Assembly (NCBI RefSeq): GCF_000282495.1
Contig: NZ_AKJE01000013.1
Span: forward strand, 1-58,923
DNA: 58,923 bases
Direction of reading: 5' to 3'
Source of the DNA: Pseudomonas sp. GM79
GTDB taxonomy: Bacteria > Pseudomonadota > Gammaproteobacteria > Pseudomonadales > Pseudomonadaceae
Positions 19,328 to 30,289 of this stretch are shown here, piece after piece. The notes below the pieces were generated by a model, which saw only the letters and a program-made list of their open reading frames with translations, made no database searches and was not told where the DNA came from. Position numbers and translations under genes: made by a program. Numbering within the stretch: position 1 is the stretch's first letter; each line of letters starts with the position of its first letter.

Positions 19328-19332
19328 GATCT

Positions 19333-19911
19333 TTAAGGTATCTGCACGCCTTCGGCCAGCAGCATGTCCACCAGGCGAATCAGCGGCAGGCCGATCAGGC
19401 TGGTGGCGTCAGGGCCTTCGGTGCTTTGAAACAAGCTCACCCCCAAACCTTCGGCCTTGAAGCTGCCAGCGCAGTCATAGGGCTGTTCAGCGCGCAGATA
19501 GCGTTCGATGCGCGCTGCGTCGAGTGTGCGCATGTGTACGGTAAAGGGCGCGCAGTCGACCTGGCAGTGGCCGGTCTGACTATTGAGCAGTGCCAGGCCG
19601 GTCAGGAAGGTCACGCTGGCGCCGCTGGATGCCAGCAGTTGTTCACGGGCCTTTTCGAAGGTATGAGGCTTGCCGATGATCCGCCCGCCGAGTACGGCGA
19701 CCTGATCCGAGCCGATGATCAGATGGTCAGGATGACTGCCTGCCAGTGCACGGGCTTTTTCTTCGGCGAGGCGCTTTACCAGTTCGATGGCTGGCTCGCC
19801 CGGGCGATGACTTTCGTCGATATCCGGCGAGCTGCACGTGAACGGCAGCTGCAAGCGGGCCAGCAGTTCCCGGCGATAGGACGAGCTTGAAGCGAGTAAT
19901 AAAGGCAGCAT
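19333..19911 (-). CDS. yceF: Maf-family nucleotide pyrophosphatase YceF
   Basis: A 192-residue Maf protein. The signature LLLASSSSYRRELL is at the N-terminus, with DESHRPGEP, IIGSDQVAVLGG and the FKAEGLG motif further on. Its position next to yceD-rpmF-plsX, as in E. coli, supports the YceF subgroup, which hydrolyses 7-methyl-GTP, rather than the septum-linked YhdE subgroup. GGAG lies six bases before the ATG at 19911 and directly abuts the alternative ATG at 19917, so 19911 is chosen. It is divergent from yceD. Confidence 0.9.
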   Translation of the reverse strand: MLPLLLASSSSYRRELLARLQLPFTCSSPDIDESHRPGEPAIELVKRLAEEKARALAGSHPDHLIIGSDQVAVLGGRIIGKPHTFEKAREQLLASSGASVTFLTGLALLNSQTGHCQVDCAPFTVHMRTLDAARIERYLRAEQPYDCAGSFKAEGLGVSLFQSTEGPDATSLIGLPLIRLVDMLLAEGVQIP

Positions 19912-19979
19912 GCGCATCTCCAAAAGGGCAGGGGCGAATTCTAGCGCAGGCTCAAGTGACGGGCAGGGCTGAATTTCCT

Positions 19980-20007
19980 TTGACATGGCTGGGGGCATCC
20001 CTATAAT
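19980..20007 (+). promoter_or_regulatory. Consensus sigma-70 promoter of yceD-rpmF-plsX
   Basis: TTGACA (19980-19985) and TATAAT (20002-20007), both perfect, with a 16-base spacer. The predicted start point at about 20013-20015 is only two to four bases before the yceD ATG at 20017. Confidence 0.88.
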
Positions 20008-20016
20008 GCTGCGCCT

Positions 20017-20544
20017 ATGTTGAATGACCCGATTCCACCTCACGTTGACCCGCGCAAATTGGCTGACCGTGGCACCACCCTTCAAGGTGAACTGCTGCTG
20101 GCCGATTTGGAGAGACTCTGCGACCCGCTTTCCGATACTGTCGGTACGGTGCAGGCTAAATTCGTTTTTGAACGAGATGAACGTAAATCTGTGGTAATTC
20201 ACAGCTTTATCGACACCGAAGTCAAAATGGTTTGCCAGCGTTGTCTTGAGCTGGTCACCCTGCCGATCCATAGCGAATGCAGTTATGCTGTGGTGAAGGA
20301 GGGTGCGAATACCCAGTCGTTGCCGAAAGGTTATGACGTGCTGGAACTGGGCGAAGATCCTTTGGATCTGCAGTCACTGATCGAGGAGGAGCTTCTGCTC
20401 GCCTTGCCCATTGTGCCTGCTCATCATCCGGAAGAATGCCAGCAGCCGGCGGGTCTCGATGAGCCCGAACCGAGCGAGGACGAGGTAACGCGGTCCAACC
20501 CGTTCAGTGTATTGGCGCAGTTAAAGCGTGACCCAAACGTTTAG
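20017..20544 (+). CDS. yceD: Large rRNA subunit accumulation protein YceD (DUF177)
   Basis: A 175-residue DUF177 protein linked in E. coli and plants to 23S rRNA accumulation. The Cys pair VCQRCLELV lies near residue 75, and the acidic C-terminal half includes DPLDLQSLIEEELLLALP, typical of the family. No Shine-Dalgarno site can exist if transcription begins at the predicted point, so the mRNA may be nearly leaderless. It is followed by rpmF after 13 bases. Confidence 0.92.
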   Translation: MLNDPIPPHVDPRKLADRGTTLQGELLLADLERLCDPLSDTVGTVQAKFVFERDERKSVVIHSFIDTEVKMVCQRCLELVTLPIHSECSYAVVKEGANTQSLPKGYDVLELGEDPLDLQSLIEEELLLALPIVPAHHPEECQQPAGLDEPEPSEDEVTRSNPFSVLAQLKRDPNV

Positions 20545-20557
20545 GAGTTAATCAATT

Positions 20558-20740
20558 ATGGCTGTTCAGCAGAACAAAAAATCCCGCTCTGCCCGTGACA
20601 TGCGTCGTTCGCACGACGCTCTCGAGGCTAGCACCCTGTCTGTAGAAAAAACCACCGGTGAAGTTCACCTGCGTCACCACGTATCGCCAGAAGGCGTATA
20701 CCGTGGCCGTAAAGTGATCGACAAGGGCGCTGACGAGTAA
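20558..20740 (+). CDS. rpmF: 50S ribosomal protein L32
   Basis: A 60-residue L32. It starts [20 protein letters not shown], the family's basic N-terminus, and ends KVIDKGADE. It has no cysteines, so it is the zinc-free form. TTAGGAG precedes the start at good spacing. The yceD-rpmF-plsX order is conserved from E. coli. Confidence 0.97.
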
Positions 20741-20744
20741 TCAC

Positions 20745-21755
20745 TTGTCCGCTCAAGTCATCGCGATTGACGCAATGGGCGGGGACTTCGGTCCCCGCAG
20801 CATTGTTCAGGCCAGCCTTGCTTGTCTGTCTGCTACACCCTCGCTGCACCTGACCCTTGTCGGTCAACCCTCCCTTCTTGAAGAACTGCTCGCCAGCCAA
20901 TCGGCTGTGGATCGCGCGCGCCTGTCGATTGTGCCGGCGTCCGAAGTCATCACCATGGACGAAAAACCTGCCCAGGCCTTGCGTGGCAAGCCTGATTCGT
21001 CGATGCGCGTGGCGCTGGAGTTGCTGCGAGACGGCAAGGTCCAGGCCTGTGTCAGTGCCGGCAATACCGGCGCGCTGATGGCATTGTCACGGTTTGTGCT
21101 CAAGACCTTGCCGGGCATCGATCGACCGGCAATGATCGCGGCCATTCCGACGCAGAAGGGCTACTGCCAGTTGCTCGATCTGGGTGCCAATGTCGATTGC
21201 ACTGCCGAGCACTTGTTGCAGTTTGCAGTGATGGGGTCGGTCGCGGCAGAAACCCTGGGTATCGTTCGCCCGAGGGTCGCATTGCTGAACATCGGCACCG
21301 AAGACATCAAGGGCAATCAGCAGGTCAAACTGGCGGCTACGTTGTTGCAGAATGCTCGTGGCATCAATTACATCGGGTTTGTCGAGGGTGACGGCTTGTA
21401 CCGTGGCGAGGCGGATGTTGTGGTGTGTGACGGCTTTGTCGGCAATATCCTGCTCAAGTCCAGCGAAGGCCTGGCGACCATGATTGCCGGGCGCATCGAG
21501 GCGTTATTCAAGAAAAATTTCGCGTCGAAAGTGGTGGGCGCACTGGCGCTGCCGCTGATGAAGCGCTTGCAGGCCGAGTTGGCGCCGGCACGACATAACG
21601 GCGCAAGTTTCCTCGGTTTGCAGGGAATTGTCGTGAAAAGCCACGGTTCGGCGGGGGTGCAGGGTTTTCAGAGTGCGATACAGCGAGCGCTGATCGAGAT
21701 CCAGGAAAACCTGCCGGAGCGGCTTCATGGGCGCCTGGAAGATTTGTTGCCTTAG
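20745..21755 (+). CDS. plsX: Phosphate acyltransferase PlsX
   Basis: A 336-residue enzyme that makes acyl-phosphate from acyl-ACP for phospholipid synthesis. The motifs [22 protein letters not shown] and [17 protein letters not shown] are all present. Translation appears to start at TTG 20745, four bases after the rpmF stop; no ATG lies in a suitable place upstream. The rare start codon and close spacing suggest coupling to rpmF. fabD follows 125 bases later with no fabH between. Confidence 0.94.
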   Translation: MSAQVIAIDAMGGDFGPRSIVQASLACLSATPSLHLTLVGQPSLLEELLASQSAVDRARLSIVPASEVITMDEKPAQALRGKPDSSMRVALELLRDGKVQACVSAGNTGALMALSRFVLKTLPGIDRPAMIAAIPTQKGYCQLLDLGANVDCTAEHLLQFAVMGSVAAETLGIVRPRVALLNIGTEDIKGNQQVKLAATLLQNARGINYIGFVEGDGLYRGEADVVVCDGFVGNILLKSSEGLATMIAGRIEALFKKNFASKVVGALALPLMKRLQAELAPARHNGASFLGLQGIVVKSHGSAGVQGFQSAIQRALIEIQENLPERLHGRLEDLLP

Positions 21756-21880
21756 GCGTTTTCGTCGGACAATGCTTAAATGTGACCGCTCAGTTCAATG
21801 GGCCATCCAACTGTGAGTTTCTTGCGTCCCACAAACGGGGCGTCAATTCTCCGACGACAAGATCATTAGGGGCTTGTTAC

Positions 21881-22819
21881 ATGTCTGCTTCCCTCGCATT
21901 CGTCTTTCCAGGACAGGGTTCGCAGTCCCTCGGCATGCTGGCCGAGTTGGGCGCGCAACATCCGGTGGTCCTCGAAACATTCAAAGAAGCTTCCGATGCT
22001 CTGGGTTACGACCTGTGGGCACTGACCCAGCAAGGGCCGGAAGAACAACTCAATCAAACCGATAAAACCCAGCCGGCCATTCTGACCGCCTCGATCGCCT
22101 TGTGGCGTCTGTGGCTGGCTGAAGGCGGCGCGCGTCCGGCGTACGTTGCCGGTCACAGCCTGGGCGAGTACAGCGCTCTGGTGGCTGCAGGCAGTCTGAG
22201 CCTGGGCGACGCAGTGAAACTGGTAGAGCGTCGCGGTCAGCTGATGCAAGAGGCTGTTCCGGCCGGGCAGGGCGGCATGGCCGCGATCCTTGGTCTGGAA
22301 GATGCCGACGTGCTGGCAGCCTGTGCCGAAGCGGCGCAAGGCGAAGTGGTGAGCGCGGTCAATTTCAACTCCCCGGGCCAGGTAGTGATCGCTGGCGCCA
22401 AGGCGGCGGTCGAGCGCGCCATCGAAGGCTGCAAGGCACGTGGCGCCAAGCGCGCCATGCCATTGCCGGTCAGCGTGCCGTCCCACTGCGAATTGATGCG
22501 CCCAGCCGCCGAGCGGTTCGCCGAATCGATCGCGGCGATCGACTGGCAGGCGCCGCAGATCCCTGTGGTACAGAACGTCAGCGCCACCGTGCCGGCCGAT
22601 CTGGAAACCCTCAAGCGCGATCTGCTCGAACAGCTCTACAAGCCTGTACGCTGGGTTGAATCGGTCCAGACGCTGGCCGCCAAGGGTGCGACCCAACTGG
22701 TCGAGTGCGGCCCTGGTAAAGTGCTTGCCGGTCTGAACAAACGTTGCGCCGAAGGCGTGTCGACCTCTAACCTCAATACCCCAGACGCTTTCGCTGCCGC
22801 CCGCGCAGCGCTGGCCTGA
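21881..22819 (+). CDS. fabD: Malonyl-CoA:ACP transacylase
   Basis: A 312-residue transacylase that loads malonyl on ACP for fatty acid synthesis. FVFPGQGSQ lies at the N-terminus, the Ser nucleophile in GHSLGEYSAL near residue 90, and the family His in the PSHC motif near 200. The frame is open 33 codons upstream but the family start is MSASLAF, preceded by AGGGG. It lies 16 bases before fabG. Confidence 0.96.
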   Translation: MSASLAFVFPGQGSQSLGMLAELGAQHPVVLETFKEASDALGYDLWALTQQGPEEQLNQTDKTQPAILTASIALWRLWLAEGGARPAYVAGHSLGEYSALVAAGSLSLGDAVKLVERRGQLMQEAVPAGQGGMAAILGLEDADVLAACAEAAQGEVVSAVNFNSPGQVVIAGAKAAVERAIEGCKARGAKRAMPLPVSVPSHCELMRPAAERFAESIAAIDWQAPQIPVVQNVSATVPADLETLKRDLLEQLYKPVRWVESVQTLAAKGATQLVECGPGKVLAGLNKRCAEGVSTSNLNTPDAFAAARAALA

Positions 22820-22835
22820 ACAAGGAGAAGCTTGC

Positions 22836-23579
22836 ATGAGTCTGCAAGGTAAAGTTGCACTGGTCACCGGTGCCAGCCGTGGTATCGGCCAGGCTATCGC
22901 TCTGGAATTGGGTCGTCAGGGTGCCATTGTTGTCGGCACCGCGACTTCCGCTTCGGGGGCCGAGCGTATCGCTGCGACCCTGAAAGAAAATGGTATTCAG
23001 GGCACTGGTCTGGAACTCAATGTCACCAGCGATGAGTCCGTAGCGGCCGTGCTGGCGAGCATTCAGGAGCAATTCGGTGCGCCGGCGATCCTGGTCAATA
23101 ATGCCGGTATCACCCGCGATAACCTGATGATGCGCATGAAAGACGACGAATGGCATGACGTTGTCGATACCAACCTGAACAGCTTGTTCCGCCTGTCCAA
23201 GGGCGTTTTGCGCGGCATGACCAAAGCCCGTTGGGGACGAATTATCAGTATTGGTTCGGTTGTGGGTGCCATGGGCAACGCAGGCCAAGTAAACTACGCT
23301 GCCGCCAAGGCCGGTCTGGAAGGTTTCAGCCGTGCATTGGCGCGTGAAGTCGGTTCGCGTTCGATTACGGTAAACTCGGTAGCCCCTGGGTTCATCGACA
23401 CCGATATGACCCGTGAACTGCCTGAGGCGCAGCGTGAAGCCTTGCAGACGCAGATTCCGCTGGGTCGTCTGGGGCAAGCTCAAGAGATCGCGTCTGTGGT
23501 CGCTTTTCTTGCATCCGACGGTGCGGCTTACGTTACTGGGGCTACAATCCCGGTGAACGGCGGGATGTACATGAGTTAA
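22836..23579 (+). CDS. fabG: 3-oxoacyl-ACP reductase FabG
   Basis: A 247-residue SDR that reduces beta-ketoacyl-ACP with NADPH. TGASRGIG binds cofactor, NNAG follows near residue 88, and the catalytic Ser-Tyr-Lys set is seen with YAAAKAG near 150. Length and VNSVAPGFIDTDMT are typical. AAGGAG sits eight bases before the ATG. It lies between fabD and acpP. Confidence 0.96.
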   Translation: MSLQGKVALVTGASRGIGQAIALELGRQGAIVVGTATSASGAERIAATLKENGIQGTGLELNVTSDESVAAVLASIQEQFGAPAILVNNAGITRDNLMMRMKDDEWHDVVDTNLNSLFRLSKGVLRGMTKARWGRIISIGSVVGAMGNAGQVNYAAAKAGLEGFSRALAREVGSRSITVNSVAPGFIDTDMTRELPEAQREALQTQIPLGRLGQAQEIASVVAFLASDGAAYVTGATIPVNGGMYMS

Positions 23580-23690
23580 ATGTGACGGATTGCTTCAAAA
23601 AAATGTCATACGAGCTGTCTAAAATCCGTTATAAAGCTGCAATCTATTTATAGACAGAGGGTCGCCGGGTTTGAGGAGTGAAGCTTTCAG

Positions 23691-23718
23691 TTGAAAAACT
23701 GAAAAGTCTTTCTATACA
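23691..23718 (+). promoter_or_regulatory. Candidate acpP promoter
   Basis: TTGAAA (23691-23696) and TATACA (23713-23718) with a 16-base spacer lie in the 191-base gap before acpP. A separate strong promoter for this very abundant protein would be expected. Confidence 0.6.
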
Positions 23719-23770
23719 CTTACCCACCGGCCAGCTGCCTGAATTTGTCCATTAGGAGTGAAAACAAGGT

Positions 23771-24007
23771 ATGAGCACCATCGAAGAGCGCGTCAAGAAA
23801 ATCGTTGCTGAGCAACTGGGCGTTAAAGAAGAAGAAGTGGTCAACACTGCTTCCTTCGTTGAAGACCTGGGTGCCGACTCCCTTGACACTGTTGAGCTGG
23901 TGATGGCTCTGGAAGAGGAATTCGAGACCGAAATCCCTGACGAAGAAGCTGAGAAGATCACTACTGTACAAGCAGCAATCGACTACGTTACCAGCCACCA
24001 GGCGTAA
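23771..24007 (+). CDS. acpP: Acyl carrier protein
   Basis: A 78-residue acidic ACP. The phosphopantetheine attachment Ser is in [18 protein letters not shown] near residue 37. TTAGGAG precedes the start. It carries growing acyl chains for FabG and FabF. A terminator follows, though fabF lies just beyond, so some read-through or a second promoter is likely. Confidence 0.98.
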   Translation: MSTIEERVKKIVAEQLGVKEEEVVNTASFVEDLGADSLDTVELVMALEEEFETEIPDEEAEKITTVQAAIDYVTSHQA

Positions 24008-24035
24008 TAGTTTTTAGTCGTCGCTCGCTGTCATG

Positions 24036-24075
24036 GAAAAACCGCACTGCCATCCTGGCGTGCGGTTTTTTCTTT
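24036..24075 (+). terminator. Intrinsic terminator after acpP
   Basis: AAAAACCGCAC and GTGCGGTTTTTT pair across a short inner stem (GCCA/TGGC), followed by CTTT. It separates acpP from fabF and would make acpP a strong monocistronic message. Confidence 0.9.
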
Positions 24076-24115
24076 AGGCCTGATGCAAAGTCGTCATTTG
24101 AAAAAGGAGAGTGCT

Positions 24116-25360
24116 GTGTCGCGTAGACGCGTCGTAGTCACCGGTATGGGTATGTTGTCGCCACTGGGCACGGATGTGCCGAGCAGCTGGCAGGGCATTC
24201 TGGCTGGCCGCAGTGGCATTGGTCTGATCGAACACACCGACCTTTCTGCCTATTCCACCCGTTTTGGCGGCTCGGTAAAGGGCTTCAATGTCGAGGAATA
24301 CCTGTCGGTCAAGGAAGCTCGCAAACTCGACCTGTTCATTCAATATGGTCTGGCTGCAGGTTTTCAAGCCGTGCGTAACGCAGGCCTTGAGGTCACCGAC
24401 GCCAATCGCGAGCGGATCGGCGTGGCCATGGGTTCGGGTATTGGCGGCCTGACCAATATCGAAGAGACCAGCCGCACACTGCATGATTCCGGCCCACGAC
24501 GGATTTCTCCGTTTTTCGTGCCTGGCTCGATCATCAACATGATTTCCGGTTTCCTGTCCATCCATCTGGGGGCACAGGGACCTAACTACGCCATCGCCAC
24601 CGCGTGTACTACCGGTACACACTGCATCGGCATGGCGGCACGCAACATCATGTACGACGAAGCCGACGTGATGATCGCCGGCGGTGCCGAGATGGCCGCG
24701 TGTGGTCTGGGCATGGGCGGCTTCGGTGCCTCCCGCGCACTATCGACCCGCAACGACGAGCCGACCCGCGCCAGCCGTCCATGGGACAAGGGCCGTGATG
24801 GCTTCGTGCTGTCCGATGGCGCCGGCGCACTGGTGCTCGAAGAACTGGAGCACGCCAAGGCCCGTGGCGCGACCATCTACGCCGAGTTGATCGGTTTCGG
24901 CACCAGTGGCGATGCTTACCATATGACCTCGCCACCGGCCGATGGCGCGGGTGCTGCGCGTTGCATCACCAATGCCCTGCGCGATGCGAAGATCAATAGC
25001 GATCAGGTTCAGTACATCAACGCTCACGGCACTTCGACCTCGGCTGGCGACCTCGCCGAAGCCTGTGCCATCAAATCCGTGTTCGGCGATCATGCCTACA
25101 AGCTGGCGGTCAGTTCGACCAAGTCCATGACCGGTCACCTGTTGGGTGCGGCGGGCGCGGTCGAGGCGATTTTCAGCGTGCTGGCAATCAACAGCCAGGT
25201 AGCACCGCCGACCATCAACCTCGATGAGCCGGACGAAGGCTGCGACCTCGACTTCGTACCCCACACCGCGCGTGGCATGGATATCGACGTCGTGCTGTCC
25301 AACTCCTTCGGATTTGGTGGTACCAATGGCTCGCTGGTGTTCCGCCGGTTCGCTGACTGA
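24116..25360 (+). CDS. fabF: 3-oxoacyl-ACP synthase II FabF
   Basis: A 414-residue condensing enzyme for chain elongation. The Cys nucleophile is in [12 protein letters not shown] near residue 163, and the two active-site histidines are in NAHGTST and [12 protein letters not shown]. The ATG at 24083 would add 11 unrelated residues, while the GTG at 24116 follows AAGGAG by six bases and gives [10 protein letters not shown], so GTG is chosen. It shares a base with the pabC start. Confidence 0.95.
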   Translation: MSRRRVVVTGMGMLSPLGTDVPSSWQGILAGRSGIGLIEHTDLSAYSTRFGGSVKGFNVEEYLSVKEARKLDLFIQYGLAAGFQAVRNAGLEVTDANRERIGVAMGSGIGGLTNIEETSRTLHDSGPRRISPFFVPGSIINMISGFLSIHLGAQGPNYAIATACTTGTHCIGMAARNIMYDEADVMIAGGAEMAACGLGMGGFGASRALSTRNDEPTRASRPWDKGRDGFVLSDGAGALVLEELEHAKARGATIYAELIGFGTSGDAYHMTSPPADGAGAARCITNALRDAKINSDQVQYINAHGTSTSAGDLAEACAIKSVFGDHAYKLAVSSTKSMTGHLLGAAGAVEAIFSVLAINSQVAPPTINLDEPDEGCDLDFVPHTARGMDIDVVLSNSFGFGGTNGSLVFRRFAD

Positions 25361-26175
25361 TGGACAGCTGGGTCGACGGTCAACCGGCTGACGCTTTGTC
25401 GCTGAAGGATCGCGGCCTGGCTTACGGTGACGGTCTGTTCGAAACCGTTGCGGTCAGGGGCGGGCAGCCGCTGCTGCTGGATCGACATCTGTCGCGTCTG
25501 GCGGAGGGGTGTTCGCGCTTGGCGATTGCCGCTGATCATCAACTGATCCGTGCAGAGCTGCTGGCCTATGCCGCCGCGCTGGGCGAGGGCGTACTCAAAC
25601 TGATCCTCACCCGCGGCGACAGCCTGCGCGGTTACGCCATCGATCCCTCGGCTCAGGCTCGGCGCATTCTGCAAGGCAATCCTCCTTCGGCTTATCCGGC
25701 TGTTCATGCGGAGCAGGGCGTTCGTCTGTTTCCTTGTGCAACACGGCTTTCCAAACAGCCATTGCTCGCCGGTCTCAAGCATTTGAATCGTCTGGAGCAG
25801 GTCATTGCCCGTTCCGAATGGCAGGACACCGAGCATGCCGAAGGCTTGATGCTGGATCAGGTCGGGCGGGTGATCGAAGGCGTGTTCAGTAATCTGTTCC
25901 TGGTACGCGATGGCGTGCTGGTGACCGCCAATCTCAAACGCTGTGGCGTGGCGGGCGTGATGCGCGCCGAATTATTGTTTCAAGCCAAGTCATTGGGGAT
26001 TCCCACGCAAATCACCGATATCACCCTCGAGCAGCTGCAATGGGCTGACGAGGTCTTTGTCTGCAACAGCGTGTATGGCGTTTGGCCGGTGCGCGCCTAT
26101 GCCGCACTGAGCTGGCCGGTTGGGCCGCTCACCCGTAAACTCCAAACCATTGCCCGTGCGCTACTGGATGCTTGA
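25360..26175 (+). CDS. pabC: Aminodeoxychorismate lyase
   Basis: A 271-residue fold-type IV PLP enzyme that converts aminodeoxychorismate to p-aminobenzoate and pyruvate for folate. The PLP lysine is in GLKHLNRLEQV near residue 145, and EGVFSNLFLV and the phosphate-binding end are present. RGLAYGDGLFET is the N-terminal family motif. It overlaps fabF by one base and is three bases from mltG, the same order as E. coli fabF-pabC-yceG. Confidence 0.93.
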   Translation: MDSWVDGQPADALSLKDRGLAYGDGLFETVAVRGGQPLLLDRHLSRLAEGCSRLAIAADHQLIRAELLAYAAALGEGVLKLILTRGDSLRGYAIDPSAQARRILQGNPPSAYPAVHAEQGVRLFPCATRLSKQPLLAGLKHLNRLEQVIARSEWQDTEHAEGLMLDQVGRVIEGVFSNLFLVRDGVLVTANLKRCGVAGVMRAELLFQAKSLGIPTQITDITLEQLQWADEVFVCNSVYGVWPVRAYAALSWPVGPLTRKLQTIARALLDA

Positions 26176-26178
26176 TTC

Positions 26179-27393
26179 GTGAGACGTAAATTCTTGCTGC
26201 TGCTGGAAACCGGATTGGTTCTGGCGGGGCTGTTGGCCGGTGCTTGCGCCTGGAAAATCGATTCGGCGCTGGAACAGCCGCTGAACATCGCCCAGGAAGA
26301 GCTGCTGGAAGTGCCCAAAGGCACTACGCCAAACCGTACCTTCCTTCGACTCGAAGCCGATGGCGTCATCAAAGACGCTTTCTGGCTGCGCGTGTATTGG
26401 CGCTTTAATCTGGCAGGGCAACCATTGCACAGCGGCGAATACCGCATGGTGCCTGGTATGACAGTCAATGGGCTGATCGACCTGTGGAAGCGCGGAGAAA
26501 TGGTGCAATACAGTCTGACGCTGGTCGAAGGCTGGAATTTTCATCAGGTTCGCGCGGCCCTGGCCAAGGATGAAAAACTCGAACAGACCCTGAACGGTCT
26601 CAGCGACAGCCAAGTGATGGACAAACTCGGCCACAGCGGGATTTTCCCCGAAGGGCGATTCTTCCCCGACACCTATCGTTTCGTGCGCGGCATGACCGAC
26701 GCCGATCTGCTCAAGAAAGCTTACGACCGCCTCGATGAGGTCCTCCTCAAGGAATGGAACCAGCGCGCTACCGACGTCCCTTACACTGAGCCCTATCAGG
26801 CGCTGATCATGGCCTCGCTGGTGGAAAAGGAAACCGGTGTGCCGCAGGAGCGTCGACAGATCGCCGGCGTGTTCGTGCGGCGCATGGAGATGGGCATGCT
26901 GTTGCAGACCGATCCAACGGTGATTTATGGTTTGGGTGATCGTTACAACGGCAAGCTGACCCGCGCTCATCTCAAGGAACCGACGCCGTATAACACTTAC
27001 ATTATTGCCGGCCTGCCGCCGACGCCGATTGCGATGGTGGGCCGCGAAGCGATCCATGCGGCGTTGAATCCGGCGGACGGCAACAGCCTGTATTTTGTCG
27101 CGCGCGGTGATGGCAGCCACGTGTTCTCCGATGATCTGGACGCCCACAACAATGCGGTGCGCGAGTTCCAGATCAATCGACGTGCCGATTACCGGTCCAG
27201 CCCTGCGCCGACTGTTACGCCGTCGACGGAGGATGCCCAGGCGCCAATCCCGGCGGCTTCGCCCAATACGGCGCCCGAAGAAATGCCGCCAGTAGCGCCG
27301 CAAGACGCTGTGCAAGATCCCGTACAAGATCCCACACAAGAATCTGCGCCAGCACCCGAAGCGGATGCGCCCGCGCCGCAAAGCCCGCAATGA
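26179..27393 (+). CDS. mltG: Endolytic murein transglycosylase MltG
   Basis: A 404-residue YceG-family membrane enzyme that cuts nascent glycan strands and sets their length. It has an N-terminal signal anchor (FLLLLETGLVLAGLLAGACAW), a LysM-like portion, and the catalytic region with the Glu in SLVEKETGVPQERRQIAGVF followed by LLQTDPTVIYGLGD. A tail of about 60 residues rich in Pro, Ala and Gln with DPVQDPTQ-like repeats extends past the usual end. The start is GTG. It is coupled to pabC and tmk. Confidence 0.94.
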   Translation: MRRKFLLLLETGLVLAGLLAGACAWKIDSALEQPLNIAQEELLEVPKGTTPNRTFLRLEADGVIKDAFWLRVYWRFNLAGQPLHSGEYRMVPGMTVNGLIDLWKRGEMVQYSLTLVEGWNFHQVRAALAKDEKLEQTLNGLSDSQVMDKLGHSGIFPEGRFFPDTYRFVRGMTDADLLKKAYDRLDEVLLKEWNQRATDVPYTEPYQALIMASLVEKETGVPQERRQIAGVFVRRMEMGMLLQTDPTVIYGLGDRYNGKLTRAHLKEPTPYNTYIIAGLPPTPIAMVGREAIHAALNPADGNSLYFVARGDGSHVFSDDLDAHNNAVREFQINRRADYRSSPAPTVTPSTEDAQAPIPAASPNTAPEEMPPVAPQDAVQDPVQDPTQESAPAPEADAPAPQSPQ

Positions 27394-27403
27394 CTCTGAC
27401 TAA

Positions 27404-29024
<1,621 letters not shown>

Positions 29025-29067
29025 CCGTCTGACACTAGACTCTGATCATCAGACAGTGGAGGTCAAC

Positions 29068-29424
29068 ATGAACGAACCCATCAGTCCGGGGCCGCGCAAT
29101 GGCATTTTGTCCTTGACCATCAAGGACAGGGCCGTGCTCTACGCGGCCTACATGCCGTTCATCAAGAACGGTGGCCTGTTTATCCCGACCAACAAAAGCT
29201 ACAAGTTGGGCGATGAGGTCTTCATGCTGCTGCACCTGATGGACGAACCGGAAAAGATTCCGGTCGCCGGCAAGGTTACCTGGATCACCCCCAAAGGTGC
29301 CCAGGGCAATCGCGCCGCCGGAGTTGGCGTGCAATTCAACGAAGGCGACGACACCGCGCGCAGTCGAATCGAAACCCATCTGGCCGGAGCCCTGAAGTCC
29401 GACCGTCCCACTCATACGATGTAA
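29068..29424 (+). CDS. pilZ: Type IV pilus protein PilZ
   Basis: A 118-residue protein that closely matches the P. aeruginosa PilZ as I remember it (ARNGILSLTIKD, AAYMPFIKNGGLFIPTNKSY, WITPKGAQGNRAAGVGVQF). It acts in type IV pilus assembly and is the founder of the PilZ fold. The RxxxR motif that binds c-di-GMP in other PilZ domains is absent, as in the P. aeruginosa protein. GGAGGT sits four bases before ATG 29068; an in-frame GTG at 29056 overlaps that site and is rejected. It lies between holB and tatD. Confidence 0.93.
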   Translation: MNEPISPGPRNGILSLTIKDRAVLYAAYMPFIKNGGLFIPTNKSYKLGDEVFMLLHLMDEPEKIPVAGKVTWITPKGAQGNRAAGVGVQFNEGDDTARSRIETHLAGALKSDRPTHTM

Positions 29425-29438
29425 GTTGCAGCCCTTTT

Positions 29439-30230
29439 ATGCTCGTAGATTCCCATTGTCACCTTGATCGCCTCGACCTCACCGCCCACGACGGTTCCCT
29501 GGATGCCGCGCTCGATGCGGCCCGTGCGCGTGGGGTAGGGCACTTCCTGTGCATTGGCGTCAGCGCCGATAACGCCGCTGACGTCAAAGCGCTGGCCGAA
29601 CGTTACGACGATGTCGACTGTTCGGTGGGCGTGCATCCGCTCGATGTGCAGCCGGGTGCTGCGCCCGCGCTGGACTGGCTGTTGCGCGAGCTCAATCATC
29701 CGCGGGTGGTGGCGATCGGTGAAACCGGTCTGGATTATCACTACGAACCGGAGGCGGCAGCGTTGCAGCAGGAGTCGTTCCGTCTGCACCTGCAAGCGGC
29801 TGGGCAAACCGGTAAGCCAGTGATCATCCATACCCGTGGCGCCCGGGCCGACACCCTCGAGCTGCTACGCGAGGCGGCGTTGCCTCAGGCAGGCGTTCTG
29901 CATTGCTTCACCGAAGACTGGGAAATGGCCAAGGCTGCGCTGGACATGGGGTATTACATTTCGTTGTCCGGTATTGTCACTTTTCGCAATGCCGATGCCC
30001 TGCGGGATGTGGCCAGCAAGGTACCGGCTGACCGGTTGCTGGTGGAGACCGACTCGCCGTACCTGGCGCCGATCCCTTATCGCGGCAAACCGAACCTGCC
30101 GCAATACGTACGCGAGGTAGCGGAATTTCTGGCAATGCTGCGAGGTGAGTCTTACGAACGATTTGCCGAGCAAACCACCGAGAATTTCAAGCGTTTGTTC
30201 CCGTTGGCGCACGTCAGGGCGCCGGTGTAA
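29439..30230 (+). CDS. TatD family metal-dependent hydrolase
   Basis: A 263-residue TIM-barrel hydrolase of the YcfH subgroup. Metal motifs DSHCHLD, GETGLDYHY, IHTRGA, HCFTED and VETDSPYLAP are all intact. Homologues act as DNases, but the physiological role of this subgroup is unclear. It follows pilZ by 14 bases and ends the long cluster that starts at yceD, in the same order as E. coli holB-ycfH. Confidence 0.93.
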   Translation: MLVDSHCHLDRLDLTAHDGSLDAALDAARARGVGHFLCIGVSADNAADVKALAERYDDVDCSVGVHPLDVQPGAAPALDWLLRELNHPRVVAIGETGLDYHYEPEAAALQQESFRLHLQAAGQTGKPVIIHTRGARADTLELLREAALPQAGVLHCFTEDWEMAKAALDMGYYISLSGIVTFRNADALRDVASKVPADRLLVETDSPYLAPIPYRGKPNLPQYVREVAEFLAMLRGESYERFAEQTTENFKRLFPLAHVRAPV

Positions 30231-30239
30231 CGTTAGAAA

Positions 30240-30285
30240 AAATCGCAGCCTTCGGCGGCACCTATGGGGCTTTGGCCGCTGAATC
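30240..30285. repeat. Solitary half of the GATCGCAGCC repeat
   Basis: AAAAAATCGCAGCCTTCGGC follows the tatD stop, and only one arm is present. The sequence then runs into the small RNA terminator. A weak, single-copy relic of the repeat class seen at 19235 and 48806. Confidence 0.55.
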
Positions 30286-30289
30286 ACAG

